The position numbers and the translations under genes were made by a program. From Candidatus Poseidoniaceae archaeon (GTDB taxonomy: Archaea > Thermoplasmatota > Poseidoniia > Poseidoniales > Poseidoniaceae): a stretch of DNA of 12,608 nt. Shown here piece after piece: positions 6,912 to 12,608 of the stretch. The stretch is from assembly GCA_949373265.1 (NCBI GenBank), contig CASICT010000031.1, positions 1 to 12,608 on the forward strand. The letters are read 5' to 3'. The notes under the pieces are model-generated. The model worked only from the letters and a program-made list of their open reading frames with translations. It was not told the DNA's origin and ran no database searches. Each line of letters opens with the position of its first letter. Within the stretch, counting starts at the first letter, position 1.

Positions 6912-7636
6912 CTTGAACCCTCCTCAAAACGAACTTGTAGGTCTTCAAGATGCATCTCCAATTTCGTCAGCCTCATGCCTGCCATAATGTGGCCTATGAT
7001 AAGTACGGTGAAAGAAATTGCACCGATTAGTAGTACTGTACCCATGTCGGAGTTAAGCGAGCCATCGGAAGTCGCAATTACCGGTCCCGGGTGTCGAATT
7101 TGCCAAAGCCTTGTTGCAATGTAAGTAATTGGAACGAGTATGAAGCCGTACATACCAAAGGCAGCAAATGTATCTCTGGTTTCAATTCCATCTGGTTGTG
7201 AGCGCCTTCCAAGTACAAGATAGAGCGAGAGTAGAGTTAACATAGCGAAGGTATTGAGTCTAATATCTGTCCAATCCCAAGGGACTCCCCATTCAGCAGC
7301 ACCCCAAATGCAACCCGACCAAACACACATCAATCCTGTCGCTAAACTCGCTTCACTACTGGCTACATGTAATCTCCATGCCCATTCTGTTCTTTTGAAA
7401 AACCAAAAAACCGAGCCTACAAATAAAGCGCCAAAGGCAATCATAGCAGCCCATGCACTTGGAACATGCCAGTAGAATATGCGCTGAGCATCCGGTGCAC
7501 GAAATGCATCTATGGATACAGAAGGAGCCCATTCCATTCCTAGCCAGAATGTTAAGCCAATCCCAAAGAGTCCCGCCATTGCTAGCGCCTCCCCTCTGAT
7601 GTTCATATTAGTGGCCCGTCGGGCTTCCACCTTCAA
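6908..7636 (-). CDS. ccmC: CcmC, haem-handling membrane protein of cytochrome c maturation System I
   Basis: CcmC presents haem on the outer face of the membrane and loads it onto CcmE. The 242-aa frame has six hydrophobic helices. The two external haem-ligand histidines are in IFYWHVPSAW (His57) and WQIRHPGPV (His182). Between them is the Trp-rich WWD-type loop WGAAEWGVPWDWTDIRLN (111-128). These are the defining CcmC features. The longest frame begins at TTG 7636. An ATG at 7606 (residue 11, MNIRGEALAM) gives a 232-aa protein and is probably the real start. A GCCCG-A-CGGGC inverted repeat lies between the two candidate starts. The upstream fused ATPase-permease gene stops at 7640, and the stop of ccmC overlaps ccmD. 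Partner proteins CcmE, CcmF, CcmG and CcmH are not in this window. Confidence 0.93.
   Translation of the reverse strand: MKVEARRATNMNIRGEALAMAGLFGIGLTFWLGMEWAPSVSIDAFRAPDAQRIFYWHVPSAWAAMIAFGALFVGSVFWFFKRTEWAWRLHVASSEASLATGLMCVWSGCIWGAAEWGVPWDWTDIRLNTFAMLTLLSLYLVLGRRSQPDGIETRDTFAAFGMYGFILVPITYIATRLWQIRHPGPVIATSDGSLNSDMGTVLLIGAISFTVLIIGHIMAGMRLTKLEMHLEDLQVRFEEGSR
6918..6925 (-). promoter_or_regulatory. Ribosome-binding site of the ccmD-like gene
   Basis: On the minus strand GAGGAGGG is followed by TTCAAG and then the ATG at 6911. It sits within the last codons of ccmC and is the strongest Shine-Dalgarno sequence I noticed in the window. It is good evidence that the 49-aa frame is translated. 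Confidence 0.7.
7614..7624 (-). repeat. Short GC inverted repeat before the likely ccmC start
   Basis: On the minus strand GCCCGACGGGC is a perfect 5-bp inverted repeat around one base, able to form a four-pair stem with a GAC loop. It lies 7 bases upstream of the ATG at 7606, downstream of the TTG at 7636. It could affect ribosome access to ccmC, or may simply be coding sequence if TTG is used. Confidence 0.4.
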
Positions 7637-7639
7637 TGT

Positions 7640-8815
7640 TCATGCTGATAGGGTGTCAACAACTAACGCCCATGGCAGTAATAGAATCGGTGTCAATAAG
7701 CGAACCATTACCGCATTCGGTCTTGATAATCGCAAGGTCGCATGGCTAAGTAATCCAACAATCATTTCAGTAACCATACCTAATATCGCACCTGCGATTA
7801 TCAGTTGAGGATCTAATTCACCCGTTATCGAAGATGCTAGTGCAGTGATAATAGAACAAATTACGAATGAATGTAGTAATGCGTGCTGTGGGAATGCAGA
7901 TCTGGTATTCCACCAAGCAAATGCTCTATTCTCTAATGACAATCTATGCATCGGGTTGCCACATAGCCCTACAGTTAGGGCTGGAGCAAGAATGAATGCT
8001 GTAAGTGTTCGACCTTCCAATTGTGCCGGGTCAAGAAGTGCTAGCATAGCGCCCAAGGTAAGTAATCCTGCAATTCCATTATTTCCGAATCCAGCCATGG
8101 TTCGCAAATTTATACGGTGCCCAACATTTGATTTCTTGACAGTTCCCTTTTCGATTAAATCGAATTTACCTATAGAAGGTTCACCCTTTTTTTCCTCGAA
8201 TGGAAATTGAATAATTCTGTCAGCTGAAGAAATAACTCTAGAGTCATGACTGGCCACTAATATCGCATGTCCACCATCAGCTAGATCTCGTAGATTCGCA
8301 CAAAGTCGCTCTACTGAATCATCATCTAAGCCACTGTCTGGTTCATCGAGTAAAACCGCTACTGGCTCAGAAGAAATCATAGCAGGAATAAGGCCGCATA
8401 ATAGTGCCAAACGTCTTCTTTGACCTCCTGAAAGCATTGCAACCCTATCATGAATTCTATGGTCAAGACCCCATTTCGCCAAAAGTGTTGAAACATCAAA
8501 ATTATATCCTGCTGCATCTAGAATTCGTTCTCCAACTAATTCATCACCCATGATACAATCATCTTGTAAACAAAGGCCAAAATTTGTCCGGCCTCTTCTT
8601 CCTTCAGAATCACGAATTAATTGGCCGGAGATTTCACAAGAACCATTTTCCATTGAAATTAGCCCAGCTGCTGTTTCAATAACTGTAGATTTCCCACAAC
8701 CATTTTCTCCAGATAAGCATACAACTTGACCGCTGTCTACCGAAAGAGACCACTTGTCAAGTACCTGAGAACGCCCTCGGCGTACGGTAACCTCAGACAG
8801 TCTGATGATTCCCAT
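7640..8815 (-). CDS. ABC ATPase fused to a membrane domain (CcmA-CcmB-like haem exporter)
   Basis: This gene heads the Ccm operon and probably powers release of holo-CcmE, the role of CcmA plus CcmB. Residues 1 to about 210 are a complete ABC ATPase: Walker A GENGCGKST (36-44), Q-loop Gln84, signature LSGGQRRRL (128-136), Walker B AVLLDEPD (153-160) and H-loop His190 in ASHD. After a charged linker (about 208-236), residues 240-391 hold about five to six hydrophobic segments, such as 247-262, 270-285, 312-330, 337-357 and 370-387. Bacterial CcmA (~200 aa) and CcmB (~220 aa) are normally separate; here the membrane part is only ~150 aa and has no CcmB motif I can name. Its identity as CcmB rests on fusion and on ccmC-ccmD following directly. 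Without the context it would be called a fused ABC transporter half. It diverges from the rhomboid gene with 54 bp between starts. Confidence 0.85.
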   Translation of the reverse strand: MGIIRLSEVTVRRGRSQVLDKWSLSVDSGQVVCLSGENGCGKSTVIETAAGLISMENGSCEISGQLIRDSEGRRGRTNFGLCLQDDCIMGDELVGERILDAAGYNFDVSTLLAKWGLDHRIHDRVAMLSGGQRRRLALLCGLIPAMISSEPVAVLLDEPDSGLDDDSVERLCANLRDLADGGHAILVASHDSRVISSADRIIQFPFEEKKGEPSIGKFDLIEKGTVKKSNVGHRINLRTMAGFGNNGIAGLLTLGAMLALLDPAQLEGRTLTAFILAPALTVGLCGNPMHRLSLENRAFAWWNTRSAFPQHALLHSFVICSIITALASSITGELDPQLIIAGAILGMVTEMIVGLLSHATLRLSRPNAVMVRLLTPILLLPWALVVDTLSA

Positions 8816-8869
8816 CAGAACTTGCGAACGACCGCATTGGCTTCAAGCCGCCGCCTCCTCCGCCCTAAC
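8816..8869. promoter_or_regulatory. Divergent intergenic region between the ccm operon and the rhomboid gene
   Basis: These 54 bp lie between two outward-facing ATG codons. The stretch is GC-rich for this window, with a pyrimidine run (CCGCCGCCTCCTCCGCCC) next to the rhomboid start. I see no TATA-like box and no ribosome-binding site before the rhomboid ATG, so core promoter elements may lie inside the opposing genes. Confidence 0.3.
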
Positions 8870-9775
8870 ATGGAGGAGGTATTATTCGTACTTTGGATAG
8901 TCGCGATTGTTGGTCCTCTTGCTTGGGCTTGGTACCATAAAGCATCAATTGCAATGGGTATGACCCTCTCTTTATTATTCGGTTACATTGTACAGTTAAG
9001 TTGGAACTGGCTACTGGATGGCCAACAATTAACCGAACTCTATCTTCGATTATTAATGATCCCTGTTTTGGTAGAGGATGGGCATTTCCACACACTGATT
9101 ACTAGCGGTTTTTTACATTCGTGGAATGACCCATTGCACGTACTTGGAAATATCATCATTATCGCCCTAGTTGGCATACCTCTTGAAGAGAGATTAGGAA
9201 GGGGGAGATGGCTTGCTTCATACACCATTGGATTATTGGGCGGTTCTATCGCTTGGACAATCGCAAATAGTGGTTCGACCACTCCAGCCTTAGGTGCCTC
9301 AGGTGCTGCTTTTGGAATCTTAGGGGCTTATCTTTGTGGATGGCCAAAAGATGAAGTGTTTTTCCCATTTATTTTGATAAGAAAATGGCCTGTTCAATTC
9401 ATAGCTTTACTGTACTTTGGGCTCGAGATAGTTAAGGCGTGGCAAGTGTATGGATTATCCGAGATTTCACACGTAGCACACATGGCTCATTTAGGAGGAT
9501 TTATCCTCGCTTATGCAGCATTACCGGTTTTGAAGAAAGGCATCGAATGGGAAGGCGAAGTCGAGTTAATTGTAATCGACAACGAAAATCCATTTGAAGG
9601 CGTAGATAATCTTGTGAAGCGTCTTCTCGAAGAGGGAGATGAAAAAGAGACCAGACAGGCCTGGTTAGAAGAAATTGCAGATAGGGCAAAATGTCCTGTT
9701 TGCGGAGGCGAACTTCATCTGAAACGGATGAGAATTAGGTGTGTTGCCGCAGCATCTCATGTAGCATGGCCATGA
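8870..9775 (+). CDS. Rhomboid family intramembrane serine protease with C-terminal partial zinc ribbon
   Basis: Rhomboids cleave membrane proteins within or next to their transmembrane helices. From ATG 8870 the product is 301 aa with about six to seven helices. It has the HVLGN motif (His90, Asn94), the catalytic GASGAAFG with Ser144, and AHLGG with catalytic His207. After the last helix comes a cytoplasmic-type tail, then CPVCGGELHLKRMRIRC, the first three cysteines of a zinc ribbon. The expected fourth cysteine is replaced in VAAASHVAWP, where a histidine follows. The frame is open further upstream to 8726, but that extension overlaps the ccm gene in antisense and is charged, whereas the ATG at 8870 leads straight into a hydrophobic helix. 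It is followed by two small hairpins and then a secreted subtilase on the same strand. The substrate is unknown. Confidence 0.9.
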   Translation: MEEVLFVLWIVAIVGPLAWAWYHKASIAMGMTLSLLFGYIVQLSWNWLLDGQQLTELYLRLLMIPVLVEDGHFHTLITSGFLHSWNDPLHVLGNIIIIALVGIPLEERLGRGRWLASYTIGLLGGSIAWTIANSGSTTPALGASGAAFGILGAYLCGWPKDEVFFPFILIRKWPVQFIALLYFGLEIVKAWQVYGLSEISHVAHMAHLGGFILAYAALPVLKKGIEWEGEVELIVIDNENPFEGVDNLVKRLLEEGDEKETRQAWLEEIADRAKCPVCGGELHLKRMRIRCVAAASHVAWP

Positions 9776-9790
9776 GTCCCGTAGGGACTC
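9774..9790 (+). repeat. Hairpin 1: GAGTCCC-GTA-GGGACTC
   Basis: A perfect 7-bp inverted repeat with a GTA loop starts at the stop codon of the rhomboid gene. It shares its nine-base centre CCCGTAGGG with a second hairpin 47 bp further on. It could mark the 3' end of the rhomboid transcript, but there is no T-run after it as intrinsic terminators usually have. Confidence 0.6.
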
Positions 9791-9822
9791 GAAATCACCC
9801 AAGGTTCATGTGTTAAGCAAAC

Positions 9823-9835
9823 CGCCCGTAGGGCG
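9823..9835 (+). repeat. Hairpin 2: CGCCC-GTA-GGGCG
   Basis: A perfect 5-bp inverted repeat with a GTA loop lies 10 bases upstream of the subtilase ATG. It has the same CCCGTAGGG centre as hairpin 1, with different outer stem bases that still pair. Its position could mask the translation start of the protease mRNA, or it may be part of an operator. Confidence 0.55.
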
Positions 9836-9845
9836 TGATGGCATC

Positions 9846-12608
9846 ATGAGAGACGTTAAGGCGCTATTATTGGTCACTATATTTCTCATTGCAGACCTTT
9901 CTGCATTAGCATCAGCATCTCCCGTATCTGATGAGGTCATAATCGAAGAAATGGATGACAGGATGCCATTGCGTGGTGACAAAATCGCATCAGAGGATTA
10001 CGGCTGGTGGTTTTCATATGGCCCAGATTCTAACTTTGATGGGATGGATGACAGGCTCGAGAAAGTAATCGCCGGGGAAGAATCTGTTTCAACAACCGCT
10101 ATTATCGGTGCTGATGGTCGAAAAACAGTCGCTATCGTTGTCGACTTTGCTTGGCACCCAGGTCAAGAAGAGACTGAAAATTTAGTTGCAATTCTACGCA
10201 GCCATGGTTGGGATGCTAAAGATTCATGGTTCCAAATTATGGATTCAATTGACTCAATAGTGGTTGACCATGTACCAGTTAGTTCACTATTGGAAATTCA
10301 ATCTTTAGAGTCGGTAGTTGTAATTGAAATGCAAAATGTGATTGGTTCAACTCTTGAGAATGCTAACGCAGCAACTCGTATCAGGCCATCTGATGTTTAC
10401 TCAGGAACCGTTTATGACCGTGGTTATGATGGCGAAGGGATTGTTATTGCAGTACTTGATAGTGGTGTGGACAATGAACATCGTTCACTAAATGATTTTG
10501 ATGATGTTGATGACGAACCTGATTTGGATGCTAACTCGTATAATGACCAAAAATGGGTTGGAGGATACGATGCAACATCTCAAGCATCTAATCCAGATGG
10601 TTCACAAGACCCTGATGACGGCCAAGGTCATGGAACCCACGTTGCAGGAATCGCTTTGGGTACTGGAGATTCATCTCAAGTTCACATGGGTGGAGCGCCT
10701 GGTGCTTTCCTTGTCGATGTCAAGGTATTGACAGATAGTGGCGGAACCAATTCACAAAATTCGCTCAATGGTATACAGTGGATGATCAACAATAAGGATA
10801 CTGACTGGGGCAATGGTGCAAAAGGAATTCACATCGGGCAGATGTCATTTGGCTCAATTGGAACTCCTCTAAATCCAGATGATTCCGGAGACAATGGGAC
10901 CGGCGCAGAATCACGCCTTGTAAACAATGCAACATACGATCAGGGCATCGCTTGTATTATTGCTGCAGGAAATGATGGAAAACGTCGTATTGCATCTCCG
11001 GGAAGTGCAGATGGTGCAATTACAGTAGCCTCTGCAGATGATTCAGATTCAATTAATAGAACAGATGATTTCATGGCATCTTATTCTAACTCTGGTCCAC
11101 GAGATAGTGACAATGATGAAGATGATTGGGATGAATTAAAACCAGATATTACCGCATTTGGTAGCGGAATATATTCTGCATCTGCCGCTACAGGGACGTC
11201 TTTACCAGGTACGCCACGGCCGATGGCAGACAATTCTTATGAGTCAAAAGATGGTACTTCTATGGCAACACCACTCGTTTCAGGTGTAGTTGCATTGATG
11301 CTACAGGCAGATTCAGATTTGACTCCACAAGAAATCAAAGATATTCTACGCAATTCAAGTGAGGTGAGAGGTAGCCCTTCCGAATCTGGAGTCTCAGACC
11401 GCTGGAACAATGAGTGGGGATTCGGTTCACTAGATGCATCCTGTGCTGTCGATACAGTTCTTGAGAGGAAATGTACTCCTCTAACAAGCGGTGGTGGCGG
11501 CGTAATTGTGCCTCCAGCTAATGACACTTCAGAAGGAGTTACAATTTCAAATTTAGTTAACGGAACTTGGTTTACGGCTGGAGATATTATCCGAATCGAA
11601 GGTGGAATCGTAAACGACAGTGGTCCATGGAATCAAATAGACATCCGTATAACTCAGTATCTCGACGACTTTGAAGAAGAGATATTACTCGACTGGACAG
11701 CAGTTGGTGGTGAAATTGATTCTTGGTATCTCGATGTATTATTCAAGGATGATTGGTTCGACGATGAAGAATTGAATGTTATTCTCGAAGTCAAAGCAGT
11801 CGGTGATGACGAGTTGGTGTCCAGTGATTTGAGATGGGGTAACATTGGAAGAATGGTGGTTTCATTCGGTTCACCATCTTCAGGTTCTACATTGACAGAC
11901 ACAGTAAGTTTCAGCGGTTCAGCACAAGGGATTGAGCCAAGTCACCTATTGTATCGCATTAATTCAGAGGAATGGGAAAATGCCCATTCATTCGATGATA
12001 CCGATTATGGAGTTCAAGATTGGTCATTCACTTGGGACTCAACTGAGATCAATGATGGTTCACACAAGGTGTCCATTAAACTAGTAAATGTTAGCGGTGC
12101 AGAATCTGAAATAGTTCGCAGAACTTTCACTATCGACAATCAGCCAGCAGCACCTGAATTGAGATTCCAAGGAGTTGTCCAGATATTAGATCAAGATTTA
12201 CCAGCGAATACTGCTGTTGCGGGTACTATTCTTGAAGTACATTTCAGTGTAGTAAATACGGGCGATGAAGATGCAACAGACCTTCATTTGCAACTAAGTG
12301 CTCCCGGCTCAGATTCCAGCACTTATCCAAATGAAGGTAAGATTCCTAGATTAGGACAAGGTGAAACAATTTCTGTGATTTTGTGGTGGTGGGCTACAGA
12401 AGCAGGAGTGCATGATGTAACTATTGAAATCGATCCAAATGGATTGATGAATGACGATACAAGCGACAATCAATACACCTTTGAATTTGAAATAGAAGAG
12501 AGGCCAATAGAGCCGATGCTACGGTTTTTGACCAGTTCAGTTTCAACATTTGCTTCGATTCCATCACCTAGCTCGAATAGTGACTCTCCTATACCTTACA
12601 CAATCAGT
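9846..12608 (+). CDS. Secreted subtilisin-like serine protease (S8) with Ig-like and CARDB-like domains, C-terminus beyond the window
   Basis: The frame is open from ATG 9846 to the right edge (921 codons, no stop). Residues 1-24 are a signal peptide (basic start, hydrophobic LLLVTIFLIADLSALASA). A Ca-binding-like DSNFDGMDD stretch follows (about 59-67), then an I9-like propeptide region (about 80-185). The catalytic domain has Asp205 in AVLDSGVD, His262 in GHGTHVAG, oxyanion Asn376 in AAGNDG and Ser472 in GTSMATPLVSG, so the S8 triad is complete. Beyond about residue 540 are beta-rich modules: a bacterial Ig-like domain (about 670-765, with an INDGSHKVSIKLVN stretch) and a CARDB-like domain (about 770-885, with VNTGDEDATDLHLQL). 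The protein is strongly acidic. Such large secreted proteases suit degradation of marine protein or particle attachment. The missing C-terminus may hold more adhesion modules or a membrane anchor. No ribosome-binding site is clear. Confidence 0.93.
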   Translation, partial: MRDVKALLLVTIFLIADLSALASASPVSDEVIIEEMDDRMPLRGDKIASEDYGWWFSYGPDSNFDGMDDRLEKVIAGEESVSTTAIIGADGRKTVAIVVDFAWHPGQEETENLVAILRSHGWDAKDSWFQIMDSIDSIVVDHVPVSSLLEIQSLESVVVIEMQNVIGSTLENANAATRIRPSDVYSGTVYDRGYDGEGIVIAVLDSGVDNEHRSLNDFDDVDDEPDLDANSYNDQKWVGGYDATSQASNPDGSQDPDDGQGHGTHVAGIALGTGDSSQVHMGGAPGAFLVDVKVLTDSGGTNSQNSLNGIQWMINNKDTDWGNGAKGIHIGQMSFGSIGTPLNPDDSGDNGTGAESRLVNNATYDQGIACIIAAGNDGKRRIASPGSADGAITVASADDSDSINRTDDFMASYSNSGPRDSDNDEDDWDELKPDITAFGSGIYSASAATGTSLPGTPRPMADNSYESKDGTSMATPLVSGVVALMLQADSDLTPQEIKDILRNSSEVRGSPSESGVSDRWNNEWGFGSLDASCAVDTVLERKCTPLTSGGGGVIVPPANDTSEGVTISNLVNGTWFTAGDIIRIEGGIVNDSGPWNQIDIRITQYLDDFEEEILLDWTAVGGEIDSWYLDVLFKDDWFDDEELNVILEVKAVGDDELVSSDLRWGNIGRMVVSFGSPSSGSTLTDTVSFSGSAQGIEPSHLLYRINSEEWENAHSFDDTDYGVQDWSFTWDSTEINDGSHKVSIKLVNVSGAESEIVRRTFTIDNQPAAPELRFQGVVQILDQDLPANTAVAGTILEVHFSVVNTGDEDATDLHLQLSAPGSDSSTYPNEGKIPRLGQGETISVILWWWATEAGVHDVTIEIDPNGLMNDDTSDNQYTFEFEIEERPIEPMLRFLTSSVSTFASIPSPSSNSDSPIPYTIS

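Noticed and set aside
4016..8828. Shared TTGCGAA heptamer in the two divergent intergenic regions (4016-4022 and 8822-8828)
   Set aside because: One shared 7-mer between two ~55-bp regions is likely by chance, and its distance to the start codons differs.
8726..8869. N-terminal extension of the rhomboid frame
   Set aside because: It overlaps the ccm ATPase gene in antisense, is charged and low in plausibility, and the ATG at 8870 leads directly into the first hydrophobic helix.
9774..9790. Classical intrinsic terminator for the rhomboid gene
   Set aside because: The stem is followed by GAAATCACCC and not by a T-run, so it is kept as a hairpin without a terminator call.
9836..9846. TGATG-G-CATCA palindrome just before the subtilase ATG
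   Set aside because: The loop would be a single base, and an 11-base palindrome with ATG-like content is easily produced by chance.
10492..10731. Small plus-strand frame inside the subtilase
   Set aside because: It lies wholly inside the intact catalytic domain coding region in another frame and is Met/Leu-rich and protein-unlike.
11237..11902. Two minus-strand frames opposite the subtilase
   Set aside because: They are antisense shadows rich in Ser, Thr and Pro, with no start signals, opposite a clear protease gene.
1..12608. tRNA, rRNA, CRISPR, insertion sequence or defence genes
   Set aside because: No cloverleaf-like stretch, regular repeat array, transposase or defence motif was seen when reading both strands; the window is gene-dense and looks like core chromosome.

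Overview
The window looks like a chromosomal segment of a marine planktonic archaeon, most likely a Thermoplasmatota member of the Poseidoniales (Marine Group II) type. The evidence is an NMD3-type ribosome-export-factor homologue (an archaeal/eukaryotic family), an archaeal-style bifunctional phosphoglucose/phosphomannose isomerase, dense gene packing with ATGA overlaps, moderate-to-low GC, and a large secreted acidic subtilase with Ig-like and CARDB-like modules. The lineage is an inference from gene content; no rRNA or other formal marker is present.

Layout. (1) Minus strand, 3998 down to the left edge: a polytopic membrane protein gene with a C-terminal soluble domain (GT-C/PMT-like, broken by two apparent frameshifts), a DPM1-like family 2 glycosyltransferase, aspartate-semialdehyde dehydrogenase (asd), and the start of an unrecognised gene cut by the window edge. 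(2) Plus strand, 4055-4618: a single-domain M23/LytM-fold metallopeptidase homologue with all zinc and catalytic residues but no signal peptide. It diverges from block 1 and overlaps the end of block 3 by 7 bp. (3) Minus strand, 8815 down to 4612: a tightly coupled operon of an ABC ATPase fused to a small membrane domain (CcmA-CcmB-like), CcmC, a 49-aa CcmD-like protein, NMD3 and bifunctional PGI/PMI. (4) Plus strand, 8870 to the right edge: a rhomboid protease with a C-terminal partial zinc ribbon, then a spacer with two small CCC-GTA-GGG hairpins, then a large subtilase running off the window.

How the genes fit together. Block 3 joins a System I cytochrome c maturation haem-export module (CcmABCD) to a ribosome-related gene and a central-carbon isomerase. 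Block 1 couples surface or lipid glycosylation genes to amino-acid biosynthesis. Block 4 is a membrane/secreted proteolysis pair, in keeping with a protein-degrading marine heterotroph.

No stretch over 300 bases lacks a gene. No tRNA, rRNA, CRISPR array or insertion sequence was seen. The most unusual points are the ATPase-permease fusion in the Ccm locus, the stand-alone M23 module resembling one found inside larger bacterial fusion proteins, the doubly frameshifted membrane gene with a concealed C-terminus, and the paired hairpins before the subtilase.
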